Assembly: GCA_030040115.1 (NCBI GenBank)
Contig: JASHUH010000449.1
Location: 1 to 7,806 of the forward strand
DNA: 7,806 bases
DNA from: Acidobacteriaceae bacterium
Lineage (GTDB): Bacteria > Acidobacteriota > Terriglobia > Terriglobales > Acidobacteriaceae
Reading direction: 5' to 3'
In this document: positions 1 through 6,181 of the stretch, in pieces
How positions within the stretch are numbered: the first letter of the stretch is position 1
Layout: the number at the start of each line of letters is the position of its first letter
Program-made: the position numbers and the translations under genes
The notes under the pieces: generated by a model
Database searches by the model: none
What the model was told of the DNA's origin: nothing
Seen by the model: the letters and a program-made list of their open reading frames with translations, nothing else

Positions 1-3
1 GCT

Positions 4-1080
4 TTAGATGGCGCGTGCGGATGAGACCGGCCCGGTCGATTCCCGCACCACCAGTTCCGGCTCCATCACGATTTCGGCGGGAAACTCCTTTTCCCGATTG
101 CCGATGCGCTCGAGAAGCACCTGGGCTCCGCGGCGTCCCATCTCCGCCAGCGGCTGACGAACCGTGGTCAGCGAAGGGGTGGAATAAGCCGCGGATTGAA
201 TATCGTCGAATCCGACCACGGAGACGTCGCCGGGCACGCTCAGGCCCGCGTCCTTCAGGGCGCGGATGGCTCCGATGGCGGCAATGTCGTTAAAGCAAAA
301 GATCGCGGTGAAGTTGCGGGTGCGCTCCAGCAGCGCCTGTGTGGGCTTGTAGCCGATCTCGGGCGCCATGGGGTGATAACCGTTCTCCATGGACCAACCC
401 GCCGCATCGATGGCGACGACTCGAGCCGGATCGAGCTCCAGACCGATTTCGCCCGCCACCTGCTGGATGCTCTGCCAGCGGAACTCGGAGTCGGGAATCG
501 CCTGCGGTCCGCGCATCACCGCGATCCGCCGGTGGCCGAGCGCATAGAGATGCGTGAGCGCCTGGCGCGCGGCCAGTGAATGGTCGAGCACGATATGGGT
601 CACGTTGCGCGCCGCGCCATGAGCGGAAATCGCCACTACGGGTACGGGCGCGGCGATCCGGTCGGCGGGCGTGTTCAACAGCAGAAAGCCGTCCACGGCC
701 CGTTCCACCAGCAGACGGGGATAGGCTTCGATGAGCTCGCGCTTCCAGTCATGGCAGGCGGTGAAATAGAAGTAATGGGCTGCGGTGAGTTCCTGCACCA
801 CCCCGCCCATCACCCGTGTAAAGTAGCCTTCGCTGAGATCGGGCGCCAGAACGCCTACGCTCATCGAGCGGCTTTGCCGCAGCGAGCGCGCGAAGTAGTT
901 TGGCCTGTAGTTAAGTCGGCGCGCCGCCTCGATCACGCGGTCGCGCGTTTCCTGGGGAATGGATCGCGCCGAGGGCGAGTTGTTCAAGACCAGCGAAATG
1001 GTGGTTTGCGAGAGCTGAAGATGCTCGGCCAGCATCTTCAGGTTCACGTGCCCTGGCGCGGCAGGGTCGGCTTTCGTCAT
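4..1080 (-). CDS. LacI-family transcriptional regulator (sugar-type repressor)
   Basis: A 358-residue DNA-binding regulator, the usual length for the LacI/GalR family, which binds palindromic operators as a dimer and responds to a small ligand, most often a sugar. The N-terminal helix-turn-helix spans about residues 12-33, with recognition helix S24-Q-T-T-I-S-L-V-L-N33. The hinge helix follows at about 53-68 and ends in the typical YRPN...ARSLR pattern. The periplasmic-binding-protein-like ligand domain runs from about 74 to 350. It includes the family hallmarks FCFNDIAAIGAIRAL (261-275), VPGDVSVVGFDD (282-293) and LTTVRQP (304-310). The start is fixed by the helix-turn-helix: the next Met (16) would cut into it. 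No good Shine-Dalgarno is visible upstream. It is divergent from the AAA+ regulator, with a 103-bp gap. What lies downstream of it is outside the window, so its ligand and targets cannot be named. Family assignment is certain, specificity unknown. Confidence 0.96.
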   Translation of the reverse strand: MTKADPAAPGHVNLKMLAEHLQLSQTTISLVLNNSPSARSIPQETRDRVIEAARRLNYRPNYFARSLRQSRSMSVGVLAPDLSEGYFTRVMGGVVQELTAAHYFYFTACHDWKRELIEAYPRLLVERAVDGFLLLNTPADRIAAPVPVVAISAHGAARNVTHIVLDHSLAARQALTHLYALGHRRIAVMRGPQAIPDSEFRWQSIQQVAGEIGLELDPARVVAIDAAGWSMENGYHPMAPEIGYKPTQALLERTRNFTAIFCFNDIAAIGAIRALKDAGLSVPGDVSVVGFDDIQSAAYSTPSLTTVRQPLAEMGRRGAQVLLERIGNREKEFPAEIVMEPELVVRESTGPVSSARAI

Positions 1081-1183
1081 ATTCGAGTTCTACCACGCGG
1101 AATTTGCTCAGTTCATGTTTTCCGCCGCTGCGCCGATGAAAAACTTGGACCGGACCGACCATCGGCCAAGGAGGCGAGGCACG
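1081..1183. promoter_or_regulatory. Divergent intergenic region between the two regulators
   Basis: If the AAA+ regulator starts at the TTG at 1184, this 103-bp gap must hold the promoters for both divergent regulators. I could not find convincing -35/-10 pairs on either strand, nor a sigma-54 type GG-N10-GC element, nor a clear LacI-type operator. The regulatory role is inferred from the geometry only. Confidence 0.35.
1168..1174 (+). promoter_or_regulatory. Strong ribosome binding site deciding a TTG start
   Basis: AAGGAGG, a near-perfect Shine-Dalgarno, ends 9 bases before an in-frame TTG at 1184. The upstream in-frame ATG codons at 1115 and 1136 have no purine-rich site at a usable distance. 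This supports TTG 1184 as the initiation codon. Confidence 0.65.
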
Positions 1184-2164
1184 TTGAGTTCCCTGCAGAG
1201 CGCCGCTCATCTTCCATCGCAACCTTCCGTTTCCGGCTCCGCTCCGTTGTCCGGGCTGGCGCTTGTGGAGATGGATTCCGCCTTCGCCGTGCCGGTGGCC
1301 GGGGTCAGCGCCGCCTGGCGGAAGCTCCTGATGCAGGCTGAAATGGCCGCCCCCCATCTGCAGGTAGCCACCATCGAGGGCGAGCACGGCAGCGGCAAGC
1401 ATACCTTGGCGCGCTATCTCTTCAGCCGCTCTCCCTTGGCCCGTTCCGTATTCCAGCGGCGCGACGCGCGCGAGTGGCTGGCGACCGACGCCGACCCCGC
1501 TGCGCTTGCCGGGTTCCTGTACCTGGATCGTGTGGACCTTCTCGCGCCTCCCGGCCAAGGCTTGTTGCTGGCCGTGCTCAAGGGTTTGCAGGACCGCCCG
1601 CCGGGCCGGGCCGTGTTGGTCGCCTCTTCGCAAATCTCGCTGCGGCAGATGGCCGGGCAGGGGCTGCTGATGCCCGATCTGGCCTTTCGGCTTACCGCTA
1701 TCCGTTTTGCCATCCCTCCCCTCCGCCAGCGGCGGGAGGACGTGGCGCCGCTGGCGCAGGCGCTGCTCGACCGGCTCTGCACGCGCTATCAGCAGCGGCC
1801 GGTGATCTTCGGTCCGGGCGTCATGGCGCGGCTGTTGCAGCACGACTGGCTCGGGAATGTGCGCGAACTGGCCAGTGTGCTGGAAGGAGCCCTGCTCGAA
1901 GCCGCCAATGGCGTCATCCGGGTCGGGGACCTGCCCCTGGTCGATAGTCCACAGAGCCAATTCGAGACCCAGTCCGCCAGCCGCGGCGACCTTTTGCCCG
2001 CCACCCGTCCCGATAATCTTTCCCTCGACGCCGTAATCCGCCATCACGTGCAATACGTTTTGGACCTGAACCGCGGCAATAAGCTGCGCGCAGCCCGGCA
2101 GCTGGCCATCAGCCGCTCCACCCTCTACCGCATCCTCGGCAACCAATCGTTTCTCGCCCGCTGA
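1184..2164 (+). CDS. Degenerate NtrC-like AAA+ regulator with Fis-type HTH
   Basis: A 326-residue protein built like a bacterial enhancer-binding protein without a receiver domain. Walker A is GEHGSGKHT (66-74). The Walker B region is FLYLDR (111-116), where the catalytic Glu after Asp115 is Arg. Next come sensor I (VLVASS, the usual Asn being Ser149) and the second arginine finger in DLAFRL (Arg169; the first finger position is Met163). PPLRQRREDV and the sensor II motif WLGNVREL (222-229) follow. A C-terminal Fis-type helix-turn-helix, GNKLRAARQLAISRSTLYRI, sits at about 298-317. Only 43 residues separate Walker A Lys72 from Walker B Asp115, against about 65 in PspF. The missing part is where the sigma-54-contacting GAFTGA loop belongs. 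DNA binding is therefore well supported, whereas ATP-driven sigma-54 activation is unlikely. A TyrR-like sigma-70 regulator or a repressor is a reasonable alternative. The start is the TTG preceded by AAGGAGG; a longer form from ATG 1115 (349 residues) is possible. It is divergent from the lacI-type gene. Confidence 0.88.
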   Translation: MSSLQSAAHLPSQPSVSGSAPLSGLALVEMDSAFAVPVAGVSAAWRKLLMQAEMAAPHLQVATIEGEHGSGKHTLARYLFSRSPLARSVFQRRDAREWLATDADPAALAGFLYLDRVDLLAPPGQGLLLAVLKGLQDRPPGRAVLVASSQISLRQMAGQGLLMPDLAFRLTAIRFAIPPLRQRREDVAPLAQALLDRLCTRYQQRPVIFGPGVMARLLQHDWLGNVRELASVLEGALLEAANGVIRVGDLPLVDSPQSQFETQSASRGDLLPATRPDNLSLDAVIRHHVQYVLDLNRGNKLRAARQLAISRSTLYRILGNQSFLAR

Positions 2165-2259
2165 CCCCTCCCGGGTCGTCCCCCACGCCAGCCCTGCGCC
2201 CTAGCCGCCTTGGCCCGCACGGCGCTGGCTTCGAGACTCCGCCAACCCGTAACTCATAC

Positions 2260-2270
2260 GCACAATGTGC
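2260..2270. repeat. Short perfect dyad, possible operator
   Basis: GCACA-A-TGTGC is a perfect 5+5 palindrome around one central base. It lies in non-coding DNA 96 bp after the AAA+/Fis regulator gene and 173 bp before the hydrolase start. Fis-type regulators bind dyads with TGT/ACA-like arms, so an operator is conceivable, but a palindrome this short can occur by chance. Confidence 0.3.
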
Positions 2271-2431
2271 AATTCCCGCATTTTCCATTTGACTTTCCCA
2301 GCCTTCCCGCAGCAAACTCATCGCACAACTTTTCTCCAGATGACCACGCCGCATCGAGCTTGATCCCGCGCCTCATCGTTTCGCTCGATCGTCAGGCCGC
2401 GGCCTGGGTTGCGCCGCAAGGACAAAATGAC

Positions 2432-2438
2432 GGGAGGG
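2432..2438 (+). promoter_or_regulatory. Ribosome binding site deciding the hydrolase start
   Basis: GGGAGGG sits 5 bases before the in-frame ATG at 2444. The alternative upstream TTG at 2210 follows C-rich sequence with no Shine-Dalgarno. This site and the position of the conserved domain argue for ATG 2444. Confidence 0.55.
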
Positions 2439-2443
2439 AATGG

Positions 2444-3460
2444 ATGCGCTGGCTCATTACCAATCGCAACATTGAAGCCGACGGCTTCGGAACCGATTTC
2501 GCAGACCTGACCTATTGGACTCTCAGAGCTCCCAATCTGCCGCTCACCACGCTGGGCTCCTGGCAGCCGCAGGACTTGGCTACATTCAAGACCATGCTGG
2601 TGCAGGCGGCCGACCAGTTTCCCAGTCCGGTGGGCCTGCCCTCCGCGCAGCAAAAACACGTGTGCCTGTTCATTCATGGTTTCAACATTAAGTGGACCGA
2701 CGCCATGAATATGTATGGCAATGTCGCCTCCCAGCTCTTCGATGGTCCGAACTCGCTGGGAGAACTGATTTCCTTCGACTGGCCATCCAAGGGCAGCCTC
2801 TTCGGGTATCTTCCCGATCGCGCCGAGGCGCGCCAAACCGGAGACGACCTCACCGAAGTGCTCTCGGAACTCTACGACTGGATGTCGGGCAAGCAGGTGC
2901 AAGCCGCCAACGACCCCGCCAACGCCTGCAAGGCGAAGACCTCCATCATCGCCCACAGCATGGGCAACTATGCGCTGGAATACGCCATGAACGCCGTATG
3001 GACACGCAAGAACCGCCCCCTGTTGGTCAGCCTGATCCAGGAAGTGCTGATGGTGGCGGGGGACGTGGACAACGACCTGTTTGGCGCCGGCGAAACCGTG
3101 ACCGAAGGCAACGGCGAAGGTCTCGCCAACCTTTCCTATCGCATCACGGCGCTCTTCACAGGGCGCGACGATGTCCTGGGCGCCTCGGCGGGCCTCAAGC
3201 ATTTTGGCAAGCGGCGGCTGGGCCGCGCCGGCCTGGACCGCACGGTTCCCGTTCCCGACAATGTGTGGGATATCGATTGCACCAAGATTCTCAACCCCGC
3301 AGTCAACGGCATCGACATTCATGGCGAGTACTTCGCACCCTCGGAGACCACCTGCTACGACTTGATGCGTAGAACCCTCGAGGGCATGGACCGCAGCCTT
3401 CTCATCCAGAGCGATCTGGTGCCGGCGGCTCTGAGCCGCGTCCAGCCGGCCGCCGCCTGA
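2444..3460 (+). CDS. DUF900-type alpha/beta hydrolase
   Basis: A 338-residue protein with the alpha/beta hydrolase layout of the DUF900 family, a serine-hydrolase-like group without an agreed substrate. It opens with MRWLITNRNI, a common start for this group. The oxyanion-hole strand is CLFIHGFN (74-81). The family block ISFDWPSKGSLFGYLPDR follows at 109-126. The nucleophile elbow is AHSMGN (170-175, Ser172). The acid region is VAGDVDNDLF (204-213, Asp207/Asp209), and a likely catalytic His is His293 in IDIHGEYF. The triad therefore appears intact. There is no signal peptide or membrane segment, so it is probably cytoplasmic. I chose ATG 2444 for its GGGAGGG site and domain fit; a TTG at 2210 would add 78 residues of unrecognisable sequence. 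The DUF885 gene starts 70 bp downstream and may be co-transcribed. Esterase, lipase or amidase activity is possible; the substrate cannot be told. Confidence 0.88.
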   Translation: MRWLITNRNIEADGFGTDFADLTYWTLRAPNLPLTTLGSWQPQDLATFKTMLVQAADQFPSPVGLPSAQQKHVCLFIHGFNIKWTDAMNMYGNVASQLFDGPNSLGELISFDWPSKGSLFGYLPDRAEARQTGDDLTEVLSELYDWMSGKQVQAANDPANACKAKTSIIAHSMGNYALEYAMNAVWTRKNRPLLVSLIQEVLMVAGDVDNDLFGAGETVTEGNGEGLANLSYRITALFTGRDDVLGASAGLKHFGKRRLGRAGLDRTVPVPDNVWDIDCTKILNPAVNGIDIHGEYFAPSETTCYDLMRRTLEGMDRSLLIQSDLVPAALSRVQPAAA

Positions 3461-3494
3461 GAACCCATCGGCTCGTCGTCTACACTCGACGCTA

Positions 3495-3508
3495 GGGCAT
3501 TCTTGCCC
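3495..3508 (+). other. Small hairpin before the DUF885 gene
   Basis: GGGCA and TGCCC form a 5-bp stem with a TTCT tetraloop. AAGGA, the only Shine-Dalgarno-like stretch near the DUF885 gene, follows directly, but it lies 17 bases from the ATG at 3531. There is no T tract, so this is not a terminator. It may be chance or a translational control element. Confidence 0.25.
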
Positions 3509-3530
3509 AAGGACGCGCTCGACAAAAATC

Positions 3531-5393
3531 ATGCATTCGCCAACGCTGATGTTCCCACGGTGGAATCGCGCCGCCATGACTATTCCCGCTTTCTTGCTGC
3601 TTGCCATTCCACCCCCCATCCGGGCGCAGAAACTGCCCCTGGCTTCGCCTCCGCCGGGCCAAGCCTCGACCCCGGCCTCGCTCGAGGACCGGCGCAAGGC
3701 GCTGAACGATCTGTTTCACGATTACTGGGAGGAGTACCTCAAGCACTATCCCGAGTTTGCATCGACAATCGACGACAAGCGGTATAACGACCGCATTTCG
3801 GATTATTCGGTCGCCGCCATCAACGACTGGCTGGCCTTTGAGCAGGATGATCTGCTCAAACTGGCGGCGATCGACCCCACTGGATTCACGGATCAGGAAA
3901 AACTCAGCCAGGACCTGCTGATGCGCACTTTTGAGCAGGACCAGGAAGCCGCGGACTTCAAGGAATGGGAAATGCCGGTCAACCAGATGGACGGCATCTA
4001 CGCCACTTATCCGCAGCTGGTCGCGCAGCTCAGCTTCACCACGGTCAAAGACTATGACGATTGGATCGCGCGGCTGCATGCGCTTCCCGAGGCGTTTGAC
4101 CAGGTGAGCGCCAATATGTCCATTGGCATGGAGGATCGGCGCGTCCCGCCGAGATTCTTGCTCGAGAAGACGCTGGCGCAGGTGGAGGAGCTGGCCAACC
4201 AGAAGCCGGAGGATTCGCCGCTTGCCTTGCCGCTCAAAAAGTTTCCTGCGTCGATTCCGGCGGCCGAGCAGCAGCGCATCCGCACCGAGATGCTGGACGC
4301 GATCCGGAAGGAAGTGCTGCCGGCGTATCAGCGTTTCGCGCGATTTCTCCGCGTCACCTATGTGCTGGCTGGACGAACCGACCCCGGAATCTCGGCGCTG
4401 CCGGATGGGGCCGACTATTACCGCTTTTTGATCCGCCGCATCACCACCACCAACTTGACTCCCGAGCAGATTCACCAGATTGGCCTCGATGAAGTGAAGA
4501 AGGACGAAGCCCAGATGCTGGCGATTGCGCAAAAACTGGGGTTCAAAGACCTGGCCAGCTTCCGCGCGAGTCTGAAGAGCAACCCCAAGCTGCACCCTGC
4601 CTCCGCGCAGGCGCTGCTGGACGCATTTCGCGGCTATTTGACGCCGATGGAAGCCAAGCTGCCCCAGCTTTTCGGCCTCCTGCCGAAGGCGCCGTTTGAG
4701 GTGCTGCCGGTTCCGGATTACCTTGAGAAGACAGCGCCGCCGGCGTACTACGAGCCGGGCGCGCCCGACGGCAGCCGTCCGGGCCGCTTGCGCATCGACA
4801 CCTACAACGCCACGGAGCGCAACCTCTACGGTGTCGAGTCCATCGCCTATCACGAAGGAGTGCCTGGCCACCATCTGCAGATTTCCATCGCCCAGGATCT
4901 CCAGGGCATTCCCGAGTTCCGCAAATACACCAGCTACACCGCCTACGCCGAGGGTTGGGGCCTCTATGCCGAGCAGTTGGGCAAGGAGGTGGGCTTTTAC
5001 CAGGACCCGTACTCCGATTACGGGCGGCTCGAGGCCGACATCTGGCGCGCCATTCGCCTGGTGGTGGATACCGGCGTGCATTCCCAGCGCTGGACGCGCG
5101 AGCAGATGGTCCAGTATTTCCACGATCACTCGAATATCGATGAGACCAGCATCCAGGCCGAGGTCGATCGCTACATTGCCTGGCCGGGGCAGGCGCTGGC
5201 GTATAAAATTGGCCAATTGGAGATTCTGGAGCTGCGCGCCAAGGCGCAGAAGGCCCTCGGACCCAAATTCGACCTGCGCGCCTTTCACGATGAAGTGCTC
5301 GATTCCGGGGCCCTGCCGCTCGATGTGCTCGAAACCCGCGTCGACGCCTGGATCGCCGCCCAGCAAGCCGCCGCCCCCTCTGCCGCACATTGA
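3531..5393 (+). CDS. Secreted DUF885-family protein, putative zinc metallopeptidase
   Basis: A 620-residue protein that matches the DUF885 family over most of its length (about 55-612). The N-terminus has basic residues (Arg10, Arg13), a hydrophobic stretch AAMTIPAFLLLAI (14-26) and a plausible signal peptidase site after Arg-Ala at 31-32, so export is likely. The family signature HEGVPGHHLQ is at 441-450 (His441, Glu442, His447, His448). The second conserved block AYAEGWGLYAEQLG lies at 471-484 and can supply a further acidic ligand (Glu474). IAWPGQALAYKIG follows at 549-561. These motifs resemble those of zinc-dependent peptidases, and the family is generally treated as metallopeptidase-like, but I know of no defined substrate for this branch. 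The start is uncertain: ATG 3531, 3549 and 3576 are in frame and none has a well-spaced ribosome binding site. Starts at 3531 or 3549 keep the positive charge of the signal peptide, so 3576 is least likely. Peptide degradation outside the cytoplasm is the best guess. Confidence 0.9.
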   Translation: MHSPTLMFPRWNRAAMTIPAFLLLAIPPPIRAQKLPLASPPPGQASTPASLEDRRKALNDLFHDYWEEYLKHYPEFASTIDDKRYNDRISDYSVAAINDWLAFEQDDLLKLAAIDPTGFTDQEKLSQDLLMRTFEQDQEAADFKEWEMPVNQMDGIYATYPQLVAQLSFTTVKDYDDWIARLHALPEAFDQVSANMSIGMEDRRVPPRFLLEKTLAQVEELANQKPEDSPLALPLKKFPASIPAAEQQRIRTEMLDAIRKEVLPAYQRFARFLRVTYVLAGRTDPGISALPDGADYYRFLIRRITTTNLTPEQIHQIGLDEVKKDEAQMLAIAQKLGFKDLASFRASLKSNPKLHPASAQALLDAFRGYLTPMEAKLPQLFGLLPKAPFEVLPVPDYLEKTAPPAYYEPGAPDGSRPGRLRIDTYNATERNLYGVESIAYHEGVPGHHLQISIAQDLQGIPEFRKYTSYTAYAEGWGLYAEQLGKEVGFYQDPYSDYGRLEADIWRAIRLVVDTGVHSQRWTREQMVQYFHDHSNIDETSIQAEVDRYIAWPGQALAYKIGQLEILELRAKAQKALGPKFDLRAFHDEVLDSGALPLDVLETRVDAWIAAQQAAAPSAAH

Positions 5394-5429
5394 CCAATTG
5401 ACCGTCGCCTTCACCGTGCCCCATTGCGA

Positions 5430-5467
5430 CCAACAATCGTGCAAGGATAACCAACAATCGCGCAGGG
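5430..5467. repeat. Direct repeat with 21-bp period
   Basis: CCAACAATCGTGCAAGG (5430-5446) recurs as CCAACAATCGCGCAGGG (5451-5467), identical at 15 of 17 positions. The 21-bp period puts both copies on the same face of the helix. It starts 37 bp after the DUF885 stop codon. It could be a paired protein-binding site or a simple duplication. Confidence 0.6.
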
Positions 5468-5500
5468 GAAGGATCCGCGGTTGCATTTTCACTGTTTCGG

Positions 5501-5517
5501 GTGGCGCAAAGCGCCAT
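5501..5517. other. Short GC-rich stem-loop
   Basis: TGGCGC-AAA-GCGCCA is a perfect 6-bp stem with a 3-base loop, extendable by one G-U pair. It lies about 110 bp after the DUF885 stop. The only T-rich stretch (TTGTTTT) begins well past the stem, so it does not meet the form of an intrinsic terminator; a weak or Rho-assisted stop site is possible. Confidence 0.3.
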
Positions 5518-5710
5518 GGTTGACTGCGGTTGTTTTCCTCTGGTTCTGATACGAACTTACGGGGCCATCACACGAGTTCTCAAACAGGCTCAAGACCGCC
5601 GAATTTTTTCCCCCCACTTTGCCGGTAAATTCGCAGGTTTCGTCATAATAAAAGCCATCAAGCCTGAAAAGCGCGGATTTTCATCCGGATCGGGAGTGCT
5701 TTCTCTCACC

Positions 5711-5738
5711 CCTGATCCCTGAAACCTGACCTCTGACG
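5711..5738. repeat. Heptanucleotide tandem repeat, four copies
   Basis: Four 7-bp units in phase begin at 5711, 5718, 5725 and 5732: CCTGATC, CCTGAAA, CCTGACC and TCTGACG, consensus YCTGANN. The end of the array takes part in an inverted repeat, CCTCTGA (5730-5736) with TCAGAGG (5744-5750), 7 bp with a 7-base loop. No T tract follows, so it is not a terminator. Confidence 0.65.
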
Positions 5739-5813
5739 CAGAATCAGAGGCAATCCATAGCCGATCCATCGAAGATTGCAACGGAAGAAAACCGGAAAAA
5801 CTGGTCGAAAACC

Positions 5814-5834
5814 CTAAGCCGTAATCCGTAAGCC
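5814..5834. repeat. Heptanucleotide tandem repeat, three copies
   Basis: Three 7-bp units in phase begin at 5814, 5821 and 5828: CTAAGCC, GTAATCC and GTAAGCC, consensus STAAKCC. The unit differs in sequence from that of the array about 75 bp upstream, but the unit length is the same. Confidence 0.6.
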
Positions 5835-5945
5835 TTCTGTTATCTATATCTTGCCGCTAAGCACTGCGTTTTCAGACGCTTGCAGCGGATCGAGTGAGGT
5901 ATATTCTTGAAATCAAAGCAGTTTCGTACCTGCCAAGGATGGCGA

Positions 5946-5959
5946 GGGGGGTGGGGGGG
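5946..5959 (+). repeat. G6-T-G7 homopolymer tract
   Basis: Six G, one T and seven G follow each other in non-coding DNA 222 bp before the secreted-protein start. Such tracts are prone to slippage and can form two-layer or intermolecular G-quadruplexes. They are also a place for sequencing error. It lies too far from the start codon to be a ribosome binding site. Confidence 0.5.
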
Positions 5960-6145
5960 CAGAACGCGCGCTGAAACTCGTCGCCTCAGGCTCACCGGGG
6001 GCGTCCTCAGTTCGCCTGTAAAAGACCGATCCCGCTCCCGGTTTTCGCTTCAAGAAACATGGTGGCGATGACCAAACGGTCGTCTGCCTGTTATTCTTTT
6101 CCACGTCCCGCTCCAAACCTTCTGGCAGATGGTGGCATTTCAACT

Positions 6146-6168
6146 GCCGCCGCGCATTGTGCGGCGGC
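6146..6168 (+). promoter_or_regulatory. Perfect 8-bp hairpin abutting a ribosome binding site
   Basis: GCCGCCGC (6146-6153) pairs fully with GCGGCGGC (6161-6168) around the 7-base loop GCATTGT; a G-U and a C-G pair can extend the stem inward. The stem ends one base before GGAG, the ribosome binding site of the secreted protein at 6182. No T run follows, so it is not a terminator. In the transcript this all-G/C stem could influence translation or protect the 5' end. Confidence 0.5.
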
Positions 6169-6169
6169 T

Positions 6170-6173
6170 GGAG
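6170..6173 (+). promoter_or_regulatory. Ribosome binding site deciding the secreted-protein start
   Basis: GGAG lies 8 bases before ATG 6182. The in-frame ATG at 6059 would add 41 residues ahead of a typical signal peptide and has no Shine-Dalgarno, so 6182 is preferred. Confidence 0.7.
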
Positions 6174-6181
6174 ACACTTTG

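Larger units (their letters stand above)
2165..2443. other. Intergenic region upstream of the hydrolase
   Basis: This 279-bp gap separates the AAA+ regulator from the hydrolase. The hydrolase frame stays open through it back to a TTG at 2210. However, the would-be peptide (rich in His, Phe, Pro and Ser) resembles no domain, the base composition is visibly less GC-rich than in the genes, and a good ribosome binding site lies at its end. I read it as non-coding leader or promoter DNA. A GACCC/GGGTC stem at 2163-2177 lacks a T tract. A TTGACT at 2289-2294 has no good -10 partner. Confidence 0.5.
5394..6181. other. 788-bp repeat-rich non-coding region
   Basis: I find no credible gene here on either strand; short open frames have no domain-like sequence and run through tandem repeats. 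The region is less GC-rich than the genes around it. It contains a 21-bp-period direct repeat, a TGGCGC stem-loop, two 7-bp tandem arrays, T6C6 at 5604-5615, a G6TG7 tract and a hairpin against the next ribosome binding site. A TATATT at 5900-5905 could be a -10 box for the downstream secreted protein gene, but no good -35 lies 16-18 bp upstream. If it were used, the leader would be about 270 nt. No clear intrinsic terminator for the DUF885 gene is visible. Confidence 0.6.

Noticed and set aside
1148..1167. GGACC-type short repeats in the divergent region as a LacI operator
   Set aside because: They are direct rather than inverted repeats and lack the centred CG dyad typical of LacI-family sites.
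911..2146. Long minus-strand open frame across the AAA+ gene
   Set aside because: It is antisense to a gene with clear motifs. The translation is a low-order Gly/Gln/Arg-rich sequence without any domain, as expected from GC-rich DNA.
2163..2177. Possible terminator after the AAA+ gene (GACCC/GGGTC stem)
   Set aside because: Only 5 bp with no T tract, and it overlaps the stop codon.
2210..2443. N-terminal extension of the hydrolase from TTG 2210
   Set aside because: No ribosome binding site, no recognisable sequence, AT-richer composition; ATG 2444 has GGGAGGG and begins right at the conserved domain. Not fully excluded.
2318..3697. 459-codon minus-strand open frame across the hydrolase
   Set aside because: It mirrors the hydrolase gene, which has an intact catalytic motif set; the antisense product shows no family features.
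3492..5492. 666-codon minus-strand open frame across the DUF885 gene
   Set aside because: It is very long but fully antisense to a well-supported gene and has no recognisable motif; a codon-bias artefact.
5520..5550. Possible promoter TTGACT ... TCTGAT
   Set aside because: The spacing is 19 bp, the -10 matches 4 of 6, and no gene begins within 600 bp.
5501..5722. 73-codon open frame in the intergenic region
   Set aside because: No ribosome binding site, no domain-like sequence, and its end runs into the heptanucleotide array.
6059..6181. N-terminal extension of the secreted protein from ATG 6059
   Set aside because: It would bury the signal peptide behind 41 residues and has no Shine-Dalgarno; ATG 6182 has both a ribosome binding site and a proper signal peptide.
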